A stretch of DNA of 64,000 bases from Rhodobiaceae bacterium UBA7804 (GTDB taxonomy: Bacteria > Pseudomonadota > Alphaproteobacteria > Parvibaculales > Parvibaculaceae), in contig DLCG01000024.1 in NCBI GenBank assembly GCA_002480495.1, forward strand, positions 17,313-81,312, given 5' to 3'. Both the position numbers and the translations under genes were made by a program. This document shows positions 1-7,268 of the stretch, piece by piece (within the stretch, counting starts at the first letter, position 1; each line of letters begins with the position of its first letter). The notes beneath the pieces are model-generated. The model was not told where the DNA came from, did no database searches, and saw only the letters and a list, made by a program, of their open reading frames with translations.

Positions 1-134
1 TGCTTTACGATGTAAGGGCAGCTCGCGCACGTCATGCCGTCGACGGCGAGCGTCACCGTCCGTTGGGCGGCGACGGCCGCCGTGCCGGCCAGAATACTTG
101 CAAGAATCATGGCAGCCAAAAGCGCGCGAACCAT
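1..134 (-). CDS. merP: MerP, periplasmic mercury-binding protein (3' part off the window)
   Basis: The reverse strand from 134 encodes the first 44 codons of a small secreted protein that runs off the left edge. Residues 1-23 form a signal peptide (Arg near the N-terminus, long Ala/Ile/Leu core, cleavage after a VAA-type site). It is followed by TVTLAVDGMTCASCPY, the heavy-metal-associated motif GMTCxxC that chelates Hg(II) in MerP. In mer systems MerP hands Hg(II) from the periplasm to MerT. The gene lies 19 bp downstream of merT on the same strand, so it is the second gene of the mer operon, which should continue to the left, usually with merA. The motif and context leave little doubt; the C-terminus cannot be seen. 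Confidence 0.9.
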   Translation of the reverse strand, partial: MVRALLAAMILASILAGTAAVAAQRTVTLAVDGMTCASCPYIVK

Positions 135-153
135 CCGTCGGACCTCCTTCAAT

Positions 154-567
154 TCAAACGCCGAGCAGTGTTGGTGCGACGTAGGGAAAAGCGATCGCGG
201 CGGCGACCAGTGCCGTCGCGACCCAAAGGGCGGCTTTGACCGTGCGGTTGGGCAGGGCGCGCGCGCACGCCGCGCCTTCGGCGCAAGCTTTCCGCGGTCT
301 CCAGTAGACGGCGTAGAAGCCGTACCCGAGGAAGCCGAGCGTGATGGCGACGAAGATCGGCTGATAGGGCGCCAGCGCCGTCAGGTTGCCGATCCAGGCG
401 CCGCCGGCGCCAAGGCTGAACAGCACCAGCGGCAGGATGCAGCAGGACGACGCACCGACAGCACCGAGAACGCCGCCGGCAGCCGCCCAGCCGGTGCGCC
501 GTCGAGCGCTCGCCGTCTCCTGCCCGATTTCCATTGCGCCGGCCGCCGTTTCGTCCGCTCGAGCCAT
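154..567 (-). CDS. merT: MerT, inner-membrane mercuric ion transporter
   Basis: A protein of 137 residues, slightly longer than the usual 116 because of an N-terminal extension of about 25 residues. It has three hydrophobic segments (about 26-46, 60-83 and 110-132). The first carries the adjacent cysteines SSCCILPL typical of MerT TM1, which receive Hg(II) from MerP. A second cysteine pair lies in the cytoplasmic loop (CAEGAAC, about 93-100) and passes the ion to mercuric reductase. The gene is transcribed leftward with merP from the MerR-controlled promoter at 602-632. Confidence 0.92.
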   Translation of the reverse strand: MARADETAAGAMEIGQETASARRRTGWAAAGGVLGAVGASSCCILPLVLFSLGAGGAWIGNLTALAPYQPIFVAITLGFLGYGFYAVYWRPRKACAEGAACARALPNRTVKAALWVATALVAAAIAFPYVAPTLLGV

Positions 568-601
568 GACTTGTTCCTCATCAGTTCAGCCTTGCCATGC
601 T

Positions 602-632
602 AAGATAGGAGCTGTAGTCGCTACAGGTTCAA
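602..632 (-). promoter_or_regulatory. merTP promoter with MerR operator (19-bp spacer)
   Basis: On the reverse strand the -35 box GTTCAA/TTGAAC (627-632) and -10 box TATCTT (602-607) are separated by exactly 19 bp. The spacer holds a perfect dyad CTGTAG-TCG-CTACAG (612-626). An overlong 19-bp spacer with a central dyad is the hallmark of promoters activated by DNA untwisting by MerR-family proteins. It lies between divergent merT and merR, so it should drive merTP and let MerR control its own gene. Confidence 0.85.
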
Positions 633-661
633 GGGAGAAAATGGCAAGATAGGGCAGTGAG

Positions 662-1063
662 ATGATGGCCAACAGTTACGCGATCGGAACGCTCTCGAAA
701 CATACCGGGGTCAACATCGAGACGATCCGCTACTACGAGCGGATCGGCATCATGCCCAAGCCGCCGCGCACCGCCGGCGGACAGCGGATTTATGAAACCG
801 CGCATCTCAAGCGGCTCGCCTTCATCCGCAGAAGCCGAGAGCTCGGGTTCTCGCTCGACGAGATCCGCGCACTGCTGCGGCTCGTCGATGGTGGCGACTA
901 CAGCTGTGGAGAGGTACAGGAGATGACGCTGGCCCACATCGCCGACATCCGCCGCAAGATTGCCGATCTCAGGCGCATGGAGCGCGTGCTCAAGGACATG
1001 GCGGCGAAGTGCGATGGCGGCGACGTACCGGAATGTCCGATCGTGGATGCGTTGTCCGCATGA
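662..1063 (+). CDS. merR: MerR, mercury-responsive transcriptional regulator
   Basis: A protein of 133 residues. The N-terminal winged helix-turn-helix (about 5-40) carries the MerR signature ETIRYYERIGIM. A long dimerisation helix follows, then a C-terminal metal loop. Three cysteines sit where Hg-MerR has its ligands: SCGEV (start of the dimer helix), AAKC and ECPIVD at the C-terminus, spaced 9 apart as in the metal-binding loop. This favours Hg(II) sensing over the CueR (Cu) or ZntR (Zn) type. It is divergent from merTP across the operator at 602-632. A second ATG lies directly after the first; either could be the start. Confidence 0.9.
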   Translation: MMANSYAIGTLSKHTGVNIETIRYYERIGIMPKPPRTAGGQRIYETAHLKRLAFIRRSRELGFSLDEIRALLRLVDGGDYSCGEVQEMTLAHIADIRRKIADLRRMERVLKDMAAKCDGGDVPECPIVDALSA

Positions 1064-1226
1064 GAAGGTTCTTGTCCACCGTGGCACCGATTAGAGCGGT
1101 GTCCTTCATCCTACGGAGGATGGCTTGCTGCCATCATACGGCCACGACTAGCGAGTTTGGCTGCCGGTGGCTTTCTGCCCCCGCAACCACTTTTGTTATA
1201 ACTCGCTGGAAATCCAGATATGACCA

Positions 1227-1265
1227 AGGCTCCGCAAGCTTAACTGCTTGCGGGCCTTTGTATTT
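1227..1265 (+). terminator. Rho-independent terminator downstream of merR
   Basis: CCGCAAGC (1232-1239) and GCTTGCGG (1246-1253) form an 8-bp stem with a 6-nt loop. The stem can be lengthened by AGGC/GCCT with one bulged base and is followed by a T-rich stretch (TTTGTATTTT). It probably ends the merR transcript. The 160 bp between merR and this hairpin hold no ORF that looks coding. Confidence 0.65.
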
Positions 1266-1429
1266 TGTCCACGACGTCATCCGCCGGAGTGGGTAGTGTC
1301 CAGTATCTTCCGCACATTTGATCAGGCGACGGCTCCGTGGGTTGAGGTCCGCTCTGTGTAGAGCGGGTCCATGTTCATATACTTTCGGGTCGACCTCTGG
1401 CTGCCGGCGATAGTCGGGCAGCCGCCAGT

Positions 1430-2010
1430 TGCACGGACACCAAGTTTGGGTGCTTCATGAAGACGGAGGTGTCGCATGGAGAGGCGCACATCTAGTCGCG
1501 AGTTCAAGATCGAGGCGGTTCGGCTCATTCGGGAGCGCAGGGTGAGTGTGGCGCAGTCTTCCCGGGATATCGACATCCACGAGAACGTGTTGCGGCAAAT
1601 GGATGAGGGAGTTTACCGCCGATCCGGCGCAGGCGTTCCGCGGGGCAAGGGCAGATGAAGCCGGAACAGCTCAAGATCGAACATTTGCGGCGCAAGGTCG
1701 CCAAGCTGAAGGCGGAGCGTGATATCCAAAAAGCCGTAACCTACTTCGCGAGGGAAACGATATGAAGTGTGTCTTCATCGCCAAGCACCGTTCGATCGGG
1801 CCGGCGGCTTGGCTCTTTCATGCGTCGCTCCCACGAGGTCCCAGCGCACGCGCGTTGGCGGATAAAGCGCTGGCGCGGAAAGTCTGGGCGAGCTTTGTCG
1901 CAAGCGCGCGAACCTACGGCGGCCGCCGCGTCTGGAAAGACGTCTCGGCCGATGGCGGCTGATGCGGGCGCAGGTCCTGCGAGCCCGTTCCCTGCGCGTC
2001 TGCAAAATTC
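1430..2010 (+). mobile_element. Decayed IS3-family insertion sequence (orfA and start of orfB)
   Basis: Translated pieces match the IS3 layout. OrfA begins at 1476 (helix-turn-helix, REFKIEAVRLIRERRVSVAQ), goes out of frame near 1600 (WMREFTADPAQAF reads in another frame), shifts again near 1650, and ends with KPEQLKIEHLRRKVAKLKAE and YFARETI near 1760. OrfB starts at 1762 (MKCVFIAKHRSIGPAAWL), then reads ARKVWASFVASARTYGGRRVW and, after another shift, LMRAQVLRARSL near 2000. It stops there without the DDE catalytic part. The bases upstream (1349-1366, CCGCTCT-GTGT-AGAGCGG hairpin) probably belong to the left flank. At least two single-base lesions in orfA and a missing 3' half mean it is inactive. 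Confidence 0.8.
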
Positions 2011-2070
2011 CAGGAAATGGTGTAGGGACGCGGCGTACATCCCCAGACATCGTTCGGAACAAATAGGCAA

Positions 2071-3288
2071 ATGGCGGCTGATACACCTCCTACGGCTCCG
2101 TCACCGCGCATTCGGCTGCCTTCGAGCATCTGGGCGCTCGGATTCGTCAGTCTGTTCATGGACATCTCGTCCGAGATGATTCACGCACTCCTGCCGATCT
2201 ATCTCGTGACCGTACTTGGTGCGTCGACATTGACCATTGGCTTCATCGAAGGTATCGCCGAGGCGACGGCAAACATCACCAAGATCTTCTCCGGCGCCTT
2301 GTCCGACTGGCTCGGCCATCGCAAGCTCTTGACGACGCTCGGCTATGGACTGGCGGCGTTCACCAAGCCGATCTTCCCGCTTGCCGCGACGGTTGGTTGG
2401 GTGGTCGCAGCGCGGCTCATCGATCGCATCGGCAAGGGCATCCGCGACGCCCCGCGCGACGCGCTCGTCGCCGACCTTGCGCCTCCACACCTGAGGGGTG
2501 CGAGCTTCGGGTTGCGGCAGGCGCTCGATACCGTCGGGGCCTTCGCTGGACCGCTCGTCGCGATTACGCTGATGGCGCTCACCTCCGACGATTTCCGCTT
2601 CGTCTTCTGGATCGCGGTCGTGCCGGCCTTCATCGCGCTTGCTGTGATGCTTGTCGCGGTCAAAGAGCCGGTCCGGCACGCAGCCGACGTCAAGCCGCGG
2701 TTTCAGCTTACGGACATGAAGCGCCTATCGGGCTCGTTCTGGAATGTGGTAGGCGTTGCGACGATCTTGACCCTTGCTCGCTTCTCCGATGCGTTTCTCA
2801 TTCTGCGCTCGCAGGATGTCGGACTATCGGTGACGCTAACACCGGCAGTCATGGTAGTAATGAACATTGTCTATGCGCTCGCGGCCTATCCAGCCGGTGC
2901 GCTTTCGGACCGGATCGGCCGGAGCGGGCTGCTCGCGCTCGGCATGGTGTGTCTCGTCGCTGCGGATCTCGTTCTTGCGCTGGGCACAAGCGTGGTATTC
3001 GCGATGCTCGGGGTCGTATTCTGGGGGTTGCATATGGCGCTCACCCAAGGGCTATTTGCGAGCCTCATTGCTGACACAGCGCCGCAGGACCTGCGGGGAA
3101 CGGCCTTCGGCGTATTCAATTTCGCTGGCGGCATCGCCATGTTGGTCGCGAGCGTACTCGCCGGCGGGCTGTGGGACGCCTATGGCCCGACCGCGACCTT
3201 CCTCATTGGCGCGGCCCTTACCTTGGTCGCGCTCGCCGGTCTTGTCCTTTCGATGCGCCGCAGCAAGTCTACCCGTTCTGCCGGATGA
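2071..3288 (+). CDS. MFS transporter
   Basis: A 405-residue protein with about twelve hydrophobic segments, so a major facilitator superfamily permease of the inner membrane. The loop between TM2 and TM3 has the MFS motif A-like sequence GALSDWLGHRKLL, and the second half repeats it as GALSDRIGRSG. A central loop (about 200-220) separates the two six-helix bundles. The IGKGIRDAPRDALVAD stretch is typical of a subfamily often seen beside metal-resistance genes, but the substrate cannot be read from sequence. The gene starts just after the IS3 remnant, so its native promoter may have been replaced or lost. No partner gene is close. Confidence 0.8.
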   Translation: MAADTPPTAPSPRIRLPSSIWALGFVSLFMDISSEMIHALLPIYLVTVLGASTLTIGFIEGIAEATANITKIFSGALSDWLGHRKLLTTLGYGLAAFTKPIFPLAATVGWVVAARLIDRIGKGIRDAPRDALVADLAPPHLRGASFGLRQALDTVGAFAGPLVAITLMALTSDDFRFVFWIAVVPAFIALAVMLVAVKEPVRHAADVKPRFQLTDMKRLSGSFWNVVGVATILTLARFSDAFLILRSQDVGLSVTLTPAVMVVMNIVYALAAYPAGALSDRIGRSGLLALGMVCLVAADLVLALGTSVVFAMLGVVFWGLHMALTQGLFASLIADTAPQDLRGTAFGVFNFAGGIAMLVASVLAGGLWDAYGPTATFLIGAALTLVALAGLVLSMRRSKSTRSAG

Positions 3289-3415
3289 ACTGGCTGATGC
3301 GCGGTAACACGTCGCGCCGCCACGCCGTTCCGTGAACCGGGCCTCAATGGCCTACCCTCGGACAAAGGAAATGGCCGCGTCGTTCGGCCGGGATCCGCCG
3401 GTGATTTTGTGCTGA

Positions 3416-3862
3416 TCATCGTGCGGGTGCCGTACCCGAGACGGCCACCAGCAAGCTGCATGGCGCGTGGGCGAGCAGCGAGGCGCCGACGGAGCCGCGC
3501 CACCACCGGGCCAGTGCACTCTGTTCGCGGTGACCGACCACGATCAGATCCGCGCCGACTTCGTGCGCCACTCGGCCGACCTCCTCGGCGGGGTTGCCCC
3601 TGCCGAGGCGCGTCTCGACGGAGAGGCCCGCCCGCCGCAGTTCTTCCGCCCCCGCCGCCAGCACGCGGCGCACTTCCTGATATTCGCGCTCCGGCAAATC
3701 TGAGGGTGCCGCCGCTTCAGCGAGCGCGACACCCAACTCATGGGCGACGACGGCGAGGAGATGGACACGTGCCTTGCAAAGCGAGGCCAGCTTGGCCCCC
3801 TGATCCAGCGCCTCACGGCCTTGCTGGCTGCCGTCATAGGCCAGGAGGATGGTCCGGTACAT
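3416..3862 (-). CDS. Universal stress protein (UspA family)
   Basis: A 148-residue protein beginning MYRTILLAYDGSQQ, the first beta strand and ATP-contact region of the Usp fold. It ends with IVVGHREQSALARWWRGSVGASLLAHAPCSLLVV-like sequence, the G-2x-G-9x-G(S/A) nucleotide-binding pattern of ATP-binding Usps. The start at 3862 is chosen because a GGAGAA ribosome site lies 7 bases upstream and homologues begin here; a longer frame to 3955 has no such support. It probably acts in the cytoplasm in stress survival. It is divergent from the marR-emr operon. Confidence 0.85.
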   Translation of the reverse strand: MYRTILLAYDGSQQGREALDQGAKLASLCKARVHLLAVVAHELGVALAEAAAPSDLPEREYQEVRRVLAAGAEELRRAGLSVETRLGRGNPAEEVGRVAHEVGADLIVVGHREQSALARWWRGSVGASLLAHAPCSLLVAVSGTAPAR

Positions 3863-3948
3863 TGTGGTTCTCCTTCCGTGAGCGCCGTGGAAAGTCTTTC
3901 CCGAGCCAGGCTGCGGACAGAGTGGGCGGCCGAGCCCTGCTCTATCTC

Positions 3949-3977
3949 TGGACATTCAATAGATAGCTATCTATCAT
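3949..3977 (+). promoter_or_regulatory. Promoter and palindromic operator of the marR-emrAB operon
   Basis: TGGACA (3949-3954), a 17-bp spacer and TATCAT (3972-3977) form a sigma-70-type promoter. The perfect 16-bp palindrome ATAGATAGCTATCTAT (3959-3974) fills the spacer and overlaps the -10. This is where a MarR-type dimer would block RNA polymerase. The marR start codon is 30 bases downstream. Confidence 0.7.
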
Positions 3978-4006
3978 TATAACAAAAGAACCATTCAGGC
4001 AATGAA

Positions 4007-4489
4007 ATGAAGCTGCCTCTCAACGATCTGGAACGATTCGGCCTTCACCTCAGCCTGGTCGCCCGGCTGTGGCGCGCCGAGATCGACCGGCGGCTGGCCG
4101 CCTTCGGCCTCACCGAATCCCGCTGGTTGATATTGTTGCATCTTTCCCGGCTGGGCGAAGCGGCAACCCAGCGTGAATTGGCCGAGGCGGTCGGGGTGCG
4201 GGGGCCGACCCTGGTGCGCACGCTGGATCGGCTTGAAGCCGAGGGGCTGATCGAACGCCGGACAGAAGCTGGCGACCGCCGCACCAAATCGGTTCACCTG
4301 CGCGCGGATGCCGTTCCCGTTCTGGAACGCATCGAAACGACCGCGGCGGCGGTGCGTGCGGAAATCCTCTCCGGCATGTCCCATGCCGAGGTGACGACCT
4401 GTCTGAGGGTCTTCGAGAAGATCGCCGCCAAGCTGGGTGGCACGGAAACGACGATGCGGCTCACGCACCAAATGCCGATGGACAGGTGA
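4007..4489 (+). CDS. MarR-family transcriptional regulator
   Basis: 160 residues with a winged helix-turn-helix: recognition region TQRELAEAVGVRGPTLVRTLDRLEAEGLI (about 63-91) and wing RRTEAGDRRTKSVHL, both standard for MarR/SlyA proteins. It leads an operon with a membrane fusion protein (3 bases downstream) and a 14-TM efflux pump, the arrangement of emrRAB. The likely role is repression of its own operon through the palindrome at 3959-3974, relieved by a toxic phenolic or lipophilic ligand. The effector is unknown. Confidence 0.88.
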   Translation: MKLPLNDLERFGLHLSLVARLWRAEIDRRLAAFGLTESRWLILLHLSRLGEAATQRELAEAVGVRGPTLVRTLDRLEAEGLIERRTEAGDRRTKSVHLRADAVPVLERIETTAAAVRAEILSGMSHAEVTTCLRVFEKIAAKLGGTETTMRLTHQMPMDR

Positions 4490-4492
4490 GCC

Positions 4493-5683
4493 ATGGACCA
4501 GCGTGTGAGCCGCCTGGAGCGCCAGAGCGCCGATCCTGAAATCGATCTGCGCACAGACCCCGACAAGGAGACGGAGGCTGCGTCAGAGGCCTTTTCCCCG
4601 CCTGGCCGCGCCCGGCCATGGCGACTGTATGGCGCGATCCTGGCGGCGCTGATCGTTCTCGGGGCCGGTGGCTGGTGGCTGTGGCAACAGTTCACCCACG
4701 TCTTTGTCACGGATGCCCGCGTTGCAGCCGACATCGTTGCCGTGAGCAGCCGGGTTCCCGGCTGGGTCACCGCCGTTGAGGTCATTGCGGGCGATTCCGT
4801 TCGCAAAGGCGACATACTGGTCCGGATCGACGACCGGGAAAGCCGCCTGCTCGTCCAGGAACTTGATGCGCAACTCATGGGAATCGCCCGCCGCCGGGAG
4901 GAAATCGAAGCGCGCATCAAGCTGACCGACCGCCAGACGCAAAGTCGTATTACCGCCAGACAGGCAGCGGTAAGGGCCGCCGAAGCCGCGTTGGCAGCAA
5001 GGACGGCACAACGCGATCTTGCCGGACAGGACAATGATCGGGCCGAGAAGCTGGCGCCGGGCGGCGCCATCACCCGCGCGCGCCTGGACCAGACGCGGGC
5101 GGCGCTGGAGACTGCAAAACAACAGGTGTTGAGCGCCCAGGCGGACCTGGAGAACGTCCGCGCCGTCGTTGCCGAGGCCGAAGCCGCACGCGAGGAGCTT
5201 ACGGTGCTCCAAAGCCAGTTGGCCGAGCTCGATCCGGAAGAACAGCGGCTGCGCGCGCAACGGGAGCGCGCGGCGCTCGATCTCGAAGACCGCACCATCG
5301 TCATGCCGTTCGACGGCGTCGTGGACCAGACTTTCGTGGACGAGGGCGAATACGTCACCCCCGGCCAGCGCCTGCTGATGGTGCATGATCCCGAGCGCAT
5401 ACGCGTCGAGGCGAACGTCAAGGAGACCGATATCCGCTTCTTCCAGCCCGGAAAGACCGTGACGATCACTGTCGATGCCCTGCCGGGGCGGCGCTTCGAG
5501 GGTAAGGTCACGCGCGTCGGGCAGGCTGCGACCAGCGAGTTCGCGCTGCTGCCCAACCCAAATCCGAGCGGCAACTTCACCAAGATCACCCAACGCCTGC
5601 CGGTTCGCATCGCCGTCCAGCAGGACGGTGGCGAAATCAAGCCCGGCATGATGGTAGAGCTGGAGGCCCGCACCGGTGACTAG
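4493..5683 (+). CDS. emrA: EmrA-like membrane fusion protein (HlyD family)
   Basis: 396 residues. A cytoplasmic N-terminus of about 40 residues is followed by one transmembrane helix (about 44-66). Then come the lipoyl/barrel-sandwich half-motif (VSSRVPGWVTAVEVIAGDSVRKGDILVRID), a long alpha-helical hairpin rich in Ala/Glu/Arg (about 120-260), the second lipoyl half (MPFDGVVDQTFVDEGEYVTPG) and a beta-barrel (about 300-390). It bridges an inner-membrane pump to an outer-membrane channel. It overlaps emrB by 8 bases, implying translational coupling. No outer-membrane TolC gene is present here, so one is presumably recruited from elsewhere. Confidence 0.88.
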   Translation: MDQRVSRLERQSADPEIDLRTDPDKETEAASEAFSPPGRARPWRLYGAILAALIVLGAGGWWLWQQFTHVFVTDARVAADIVAVSSRVPGWVTAVEVIAGDSVRKGDILVRIDDRESRLLVQELDAQLMGIARRREEIEARIKLTDRQTQSRITARQAAVRAAEAALAARTAQRDLAGQDNDRAEKLAPGGAITRARLDQTRAALETAKQQVLSAQADLENVRAVVAEAEAAREELTVLQSQLAELDPEEQRLRAQRERAALDLEDRTIVMPFDGVVDQTFVDEGEYVTPGQRLLMVHDPERIRVEANVKETDIRFFQPGKTVTITVDALPGRRFEGKVTRVGQAATSEFALLPNPNPSGNFTKITQRLPVRIAVQQDGGEIKPGMMVELEARTGD

Positions 5684-7268
5684 CGCGCCTCCGCCGGACA
5701 GCATCGAAGCGCTGTTCGCCCGCTTCGGCCCCGCCTATCGCTGGCTGGTCACGGCGACGGTCATGATGGGCACGATCGCCACCATCCTGACCGCGACGAT
5801 CGTCAATGTGGCCCTGCCCGACATCATGGGCGCCTTCGGCATGGGCCAGGACAAGGCGCAACTTCTCTCCACCGGCTTCCTTGCCGCGATGACCGGAACC
5901 ATGCTGCTCAACGCCTGGATGGTCGAGACGCTCGGCCAGCGCGCGACCTTCATGCTGGCGGTGGTGGTCTTCATCGTCGCCTCCGTCATGGGCGGGCTGG
6001 CTCCTGCGGAAGGGGTGCTGATCCTGGCTCGCGTGCTCCAGGGCGGCGCGGCCGGCATCCTTCAGCCGCTCGCCATGCAGGTAATCTTCCAGGTCTTCCC
6101 GCCGGAAAAGCGCGGCTCGGCCATGGGTATCTACGGCATCGGCGTGGTGCTGGCCCCGGCGCTCGGTCCCACGCTGGGCGGAATCATGGTAGACAACTTC
6201 AGCTGGCGGTATGTCTTTTTCATGGCCGTACCGTTCTGTCTCATCGGGCTGTTCCTTGCCACGCTTTTCATCCCGGGACGGGCCAGTTCGGGACCGCCGC
6301 GGCGTTTCGACTGGATCGGTTTCGGGCTGATGACGGTCTTCCTCGTAACCCTGCTCAACGGCCTGTCGAACGGCCAACGTGAGGAGTGGTTCTCCGATTT
6401 CATTCTGGGCAGCTTCGCGATCGCCCTTGTCTCGGGCATTGGCTTTATCGTCTGGGAGCTGCGCTCACCCGCGCCCATGCTCAATCTCAAGCTCTTCATG
6501 AACCGCGTCTATGCGGGCGCGTCCGTCGTGGCCTTCATCTTCGGGGCGGGAATCTACGGTTCGACCTTCTTGATTCCGCTGTTCGTGCAGGCGATCCAGG
6601 GCTATACGCCGACGCGCTCCGGCCTGCTGCTGATGCCGGCGGGGCTCATCCTGGCCATCGTCTTCCCGATCGCCGGAAGGCTTACCGACAGAACGCCAGC
6701 CTATGCCACGGTCATGTTCGGGCTGGCGGTCTTCGCGCTGTCGTCGTTTTTGATGACCGGCGTCGATACCGATACGTCCTTCTGGCTGTTTGCCTGGTGG
6801 ATCATGCTGGGGCGGATCGGGCTCGGCTTCATCATGCCGAGCCTGAACGCCGGCGCCCTCAAGGCGCTGCCAATGACGCTGCTCGGCCAGGGCTCCGGCG
6901 CGATCAACTTCGTGCGCCAACTCGGCGGCGCCTTCGGCGTCAATCTTCTTTCCATCGCCTTGGAACGGCGCTCGCAGCTTTACGTCGACAGTTTCACGGC
7001 GGCGCAGCACGCAGCCAACAGCGCGACGGCCGGCTTGCTGCGCGATGTGACCGCCTTGCTCGCGCAGGCCGGCGTGCCGGAAGCGATTCGCCAGGCCGGG
7101 GCGATGAACTATCTCGGCCGCATGATCTACACCCAAGGCAATATGCTGGGATATCGCGACAGCTTCTTTATTGTCGGCGCGATCTTCCTGGCTGCCCTTC
7201 TTCCCGCGCTGATGATGCGCCAAGGGGCCGCGCGTCCGGCGCTACAGGCACCCCTGCGTGAGTCTTAA
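5676..7268 (+). CDS. emrB: EmrB-like MFS efflux pump (DHA2 family, 14 TM)
   Basis: A 530-residue permease starting at a GTG that overlaps the end of emrA (GTGACTAG). It carries DHA2 signatures: NVALPDIMGAFGMGQDKAQLLSTGFLAA in TM1-2, the motif-C-like GIYGIGVVLAPALGPTLGG in TM5, and about fourteen hydrophobic segments. It is expected to export lipophilic drugs or uncouplers with EmrA across both membranes. Its last 101 bases overlap the 3' end of the convergent gene at 7168-8739, an unusually long convergent overlap. Confidence 0.88.
   Translation: MTSAPPPDSIEALFARFGPAYRWLVTATVMMGTIATILTATIVNVALPDIMGAFGMGQDKAQLLSTGFLAAMTGTMLLNAWMVETLGQRATFMLAVVVFIVASVMGGLAPAEGVLILARVLQGGAAGILQPLAMQVIFQVFPPEKRGSAMGIYGIGVVLAPALGPTLGGIMVDNFSWRYVFFMAVPFCLIGLFLATLFIPGRASSGPPRRFDWIGFGLMTVFLVTLLNGLSNGQREEWFSDFILGSFAIALVSGIGFIVWELRSPAPMLNLKLFMNRVYAGASVVAFIFGAGIYGSTFLIPLFVQAIQGYTPTRSGLLLMPAGLILAIVFPIAGRLTDRTPAYATVMFGLAVFALSSFLMTGVDTDTSFWLFAWWIMLGRIGLGFIMPSLNAGALKALPMTLLGQGSGAINFVRQLGGAFGVNLLSIALERRSQLYVDSFTAAQHAANSATAGLLRDVTALLAQAGVPEAIRQAGAMNYLGRMIYTQGNMLGYRDSFFIVGAIFLAALLPALMMRQGAARPALQAPLRES

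Noticed and set aside
1009..1296. Short frame after merR as a gene
   Set aside because: It overlaps the end of merR and a terminator, with no ribosome site and no homology.
4294..5673. Long open frame (459 codons) antisense to the emrA-like gene
   Set aside because: It is Ser/Arg/Ala-rich with no family resemblance, and the opposite strand has clear HlyD-family motifs; a by-product of GC-rich codon use.
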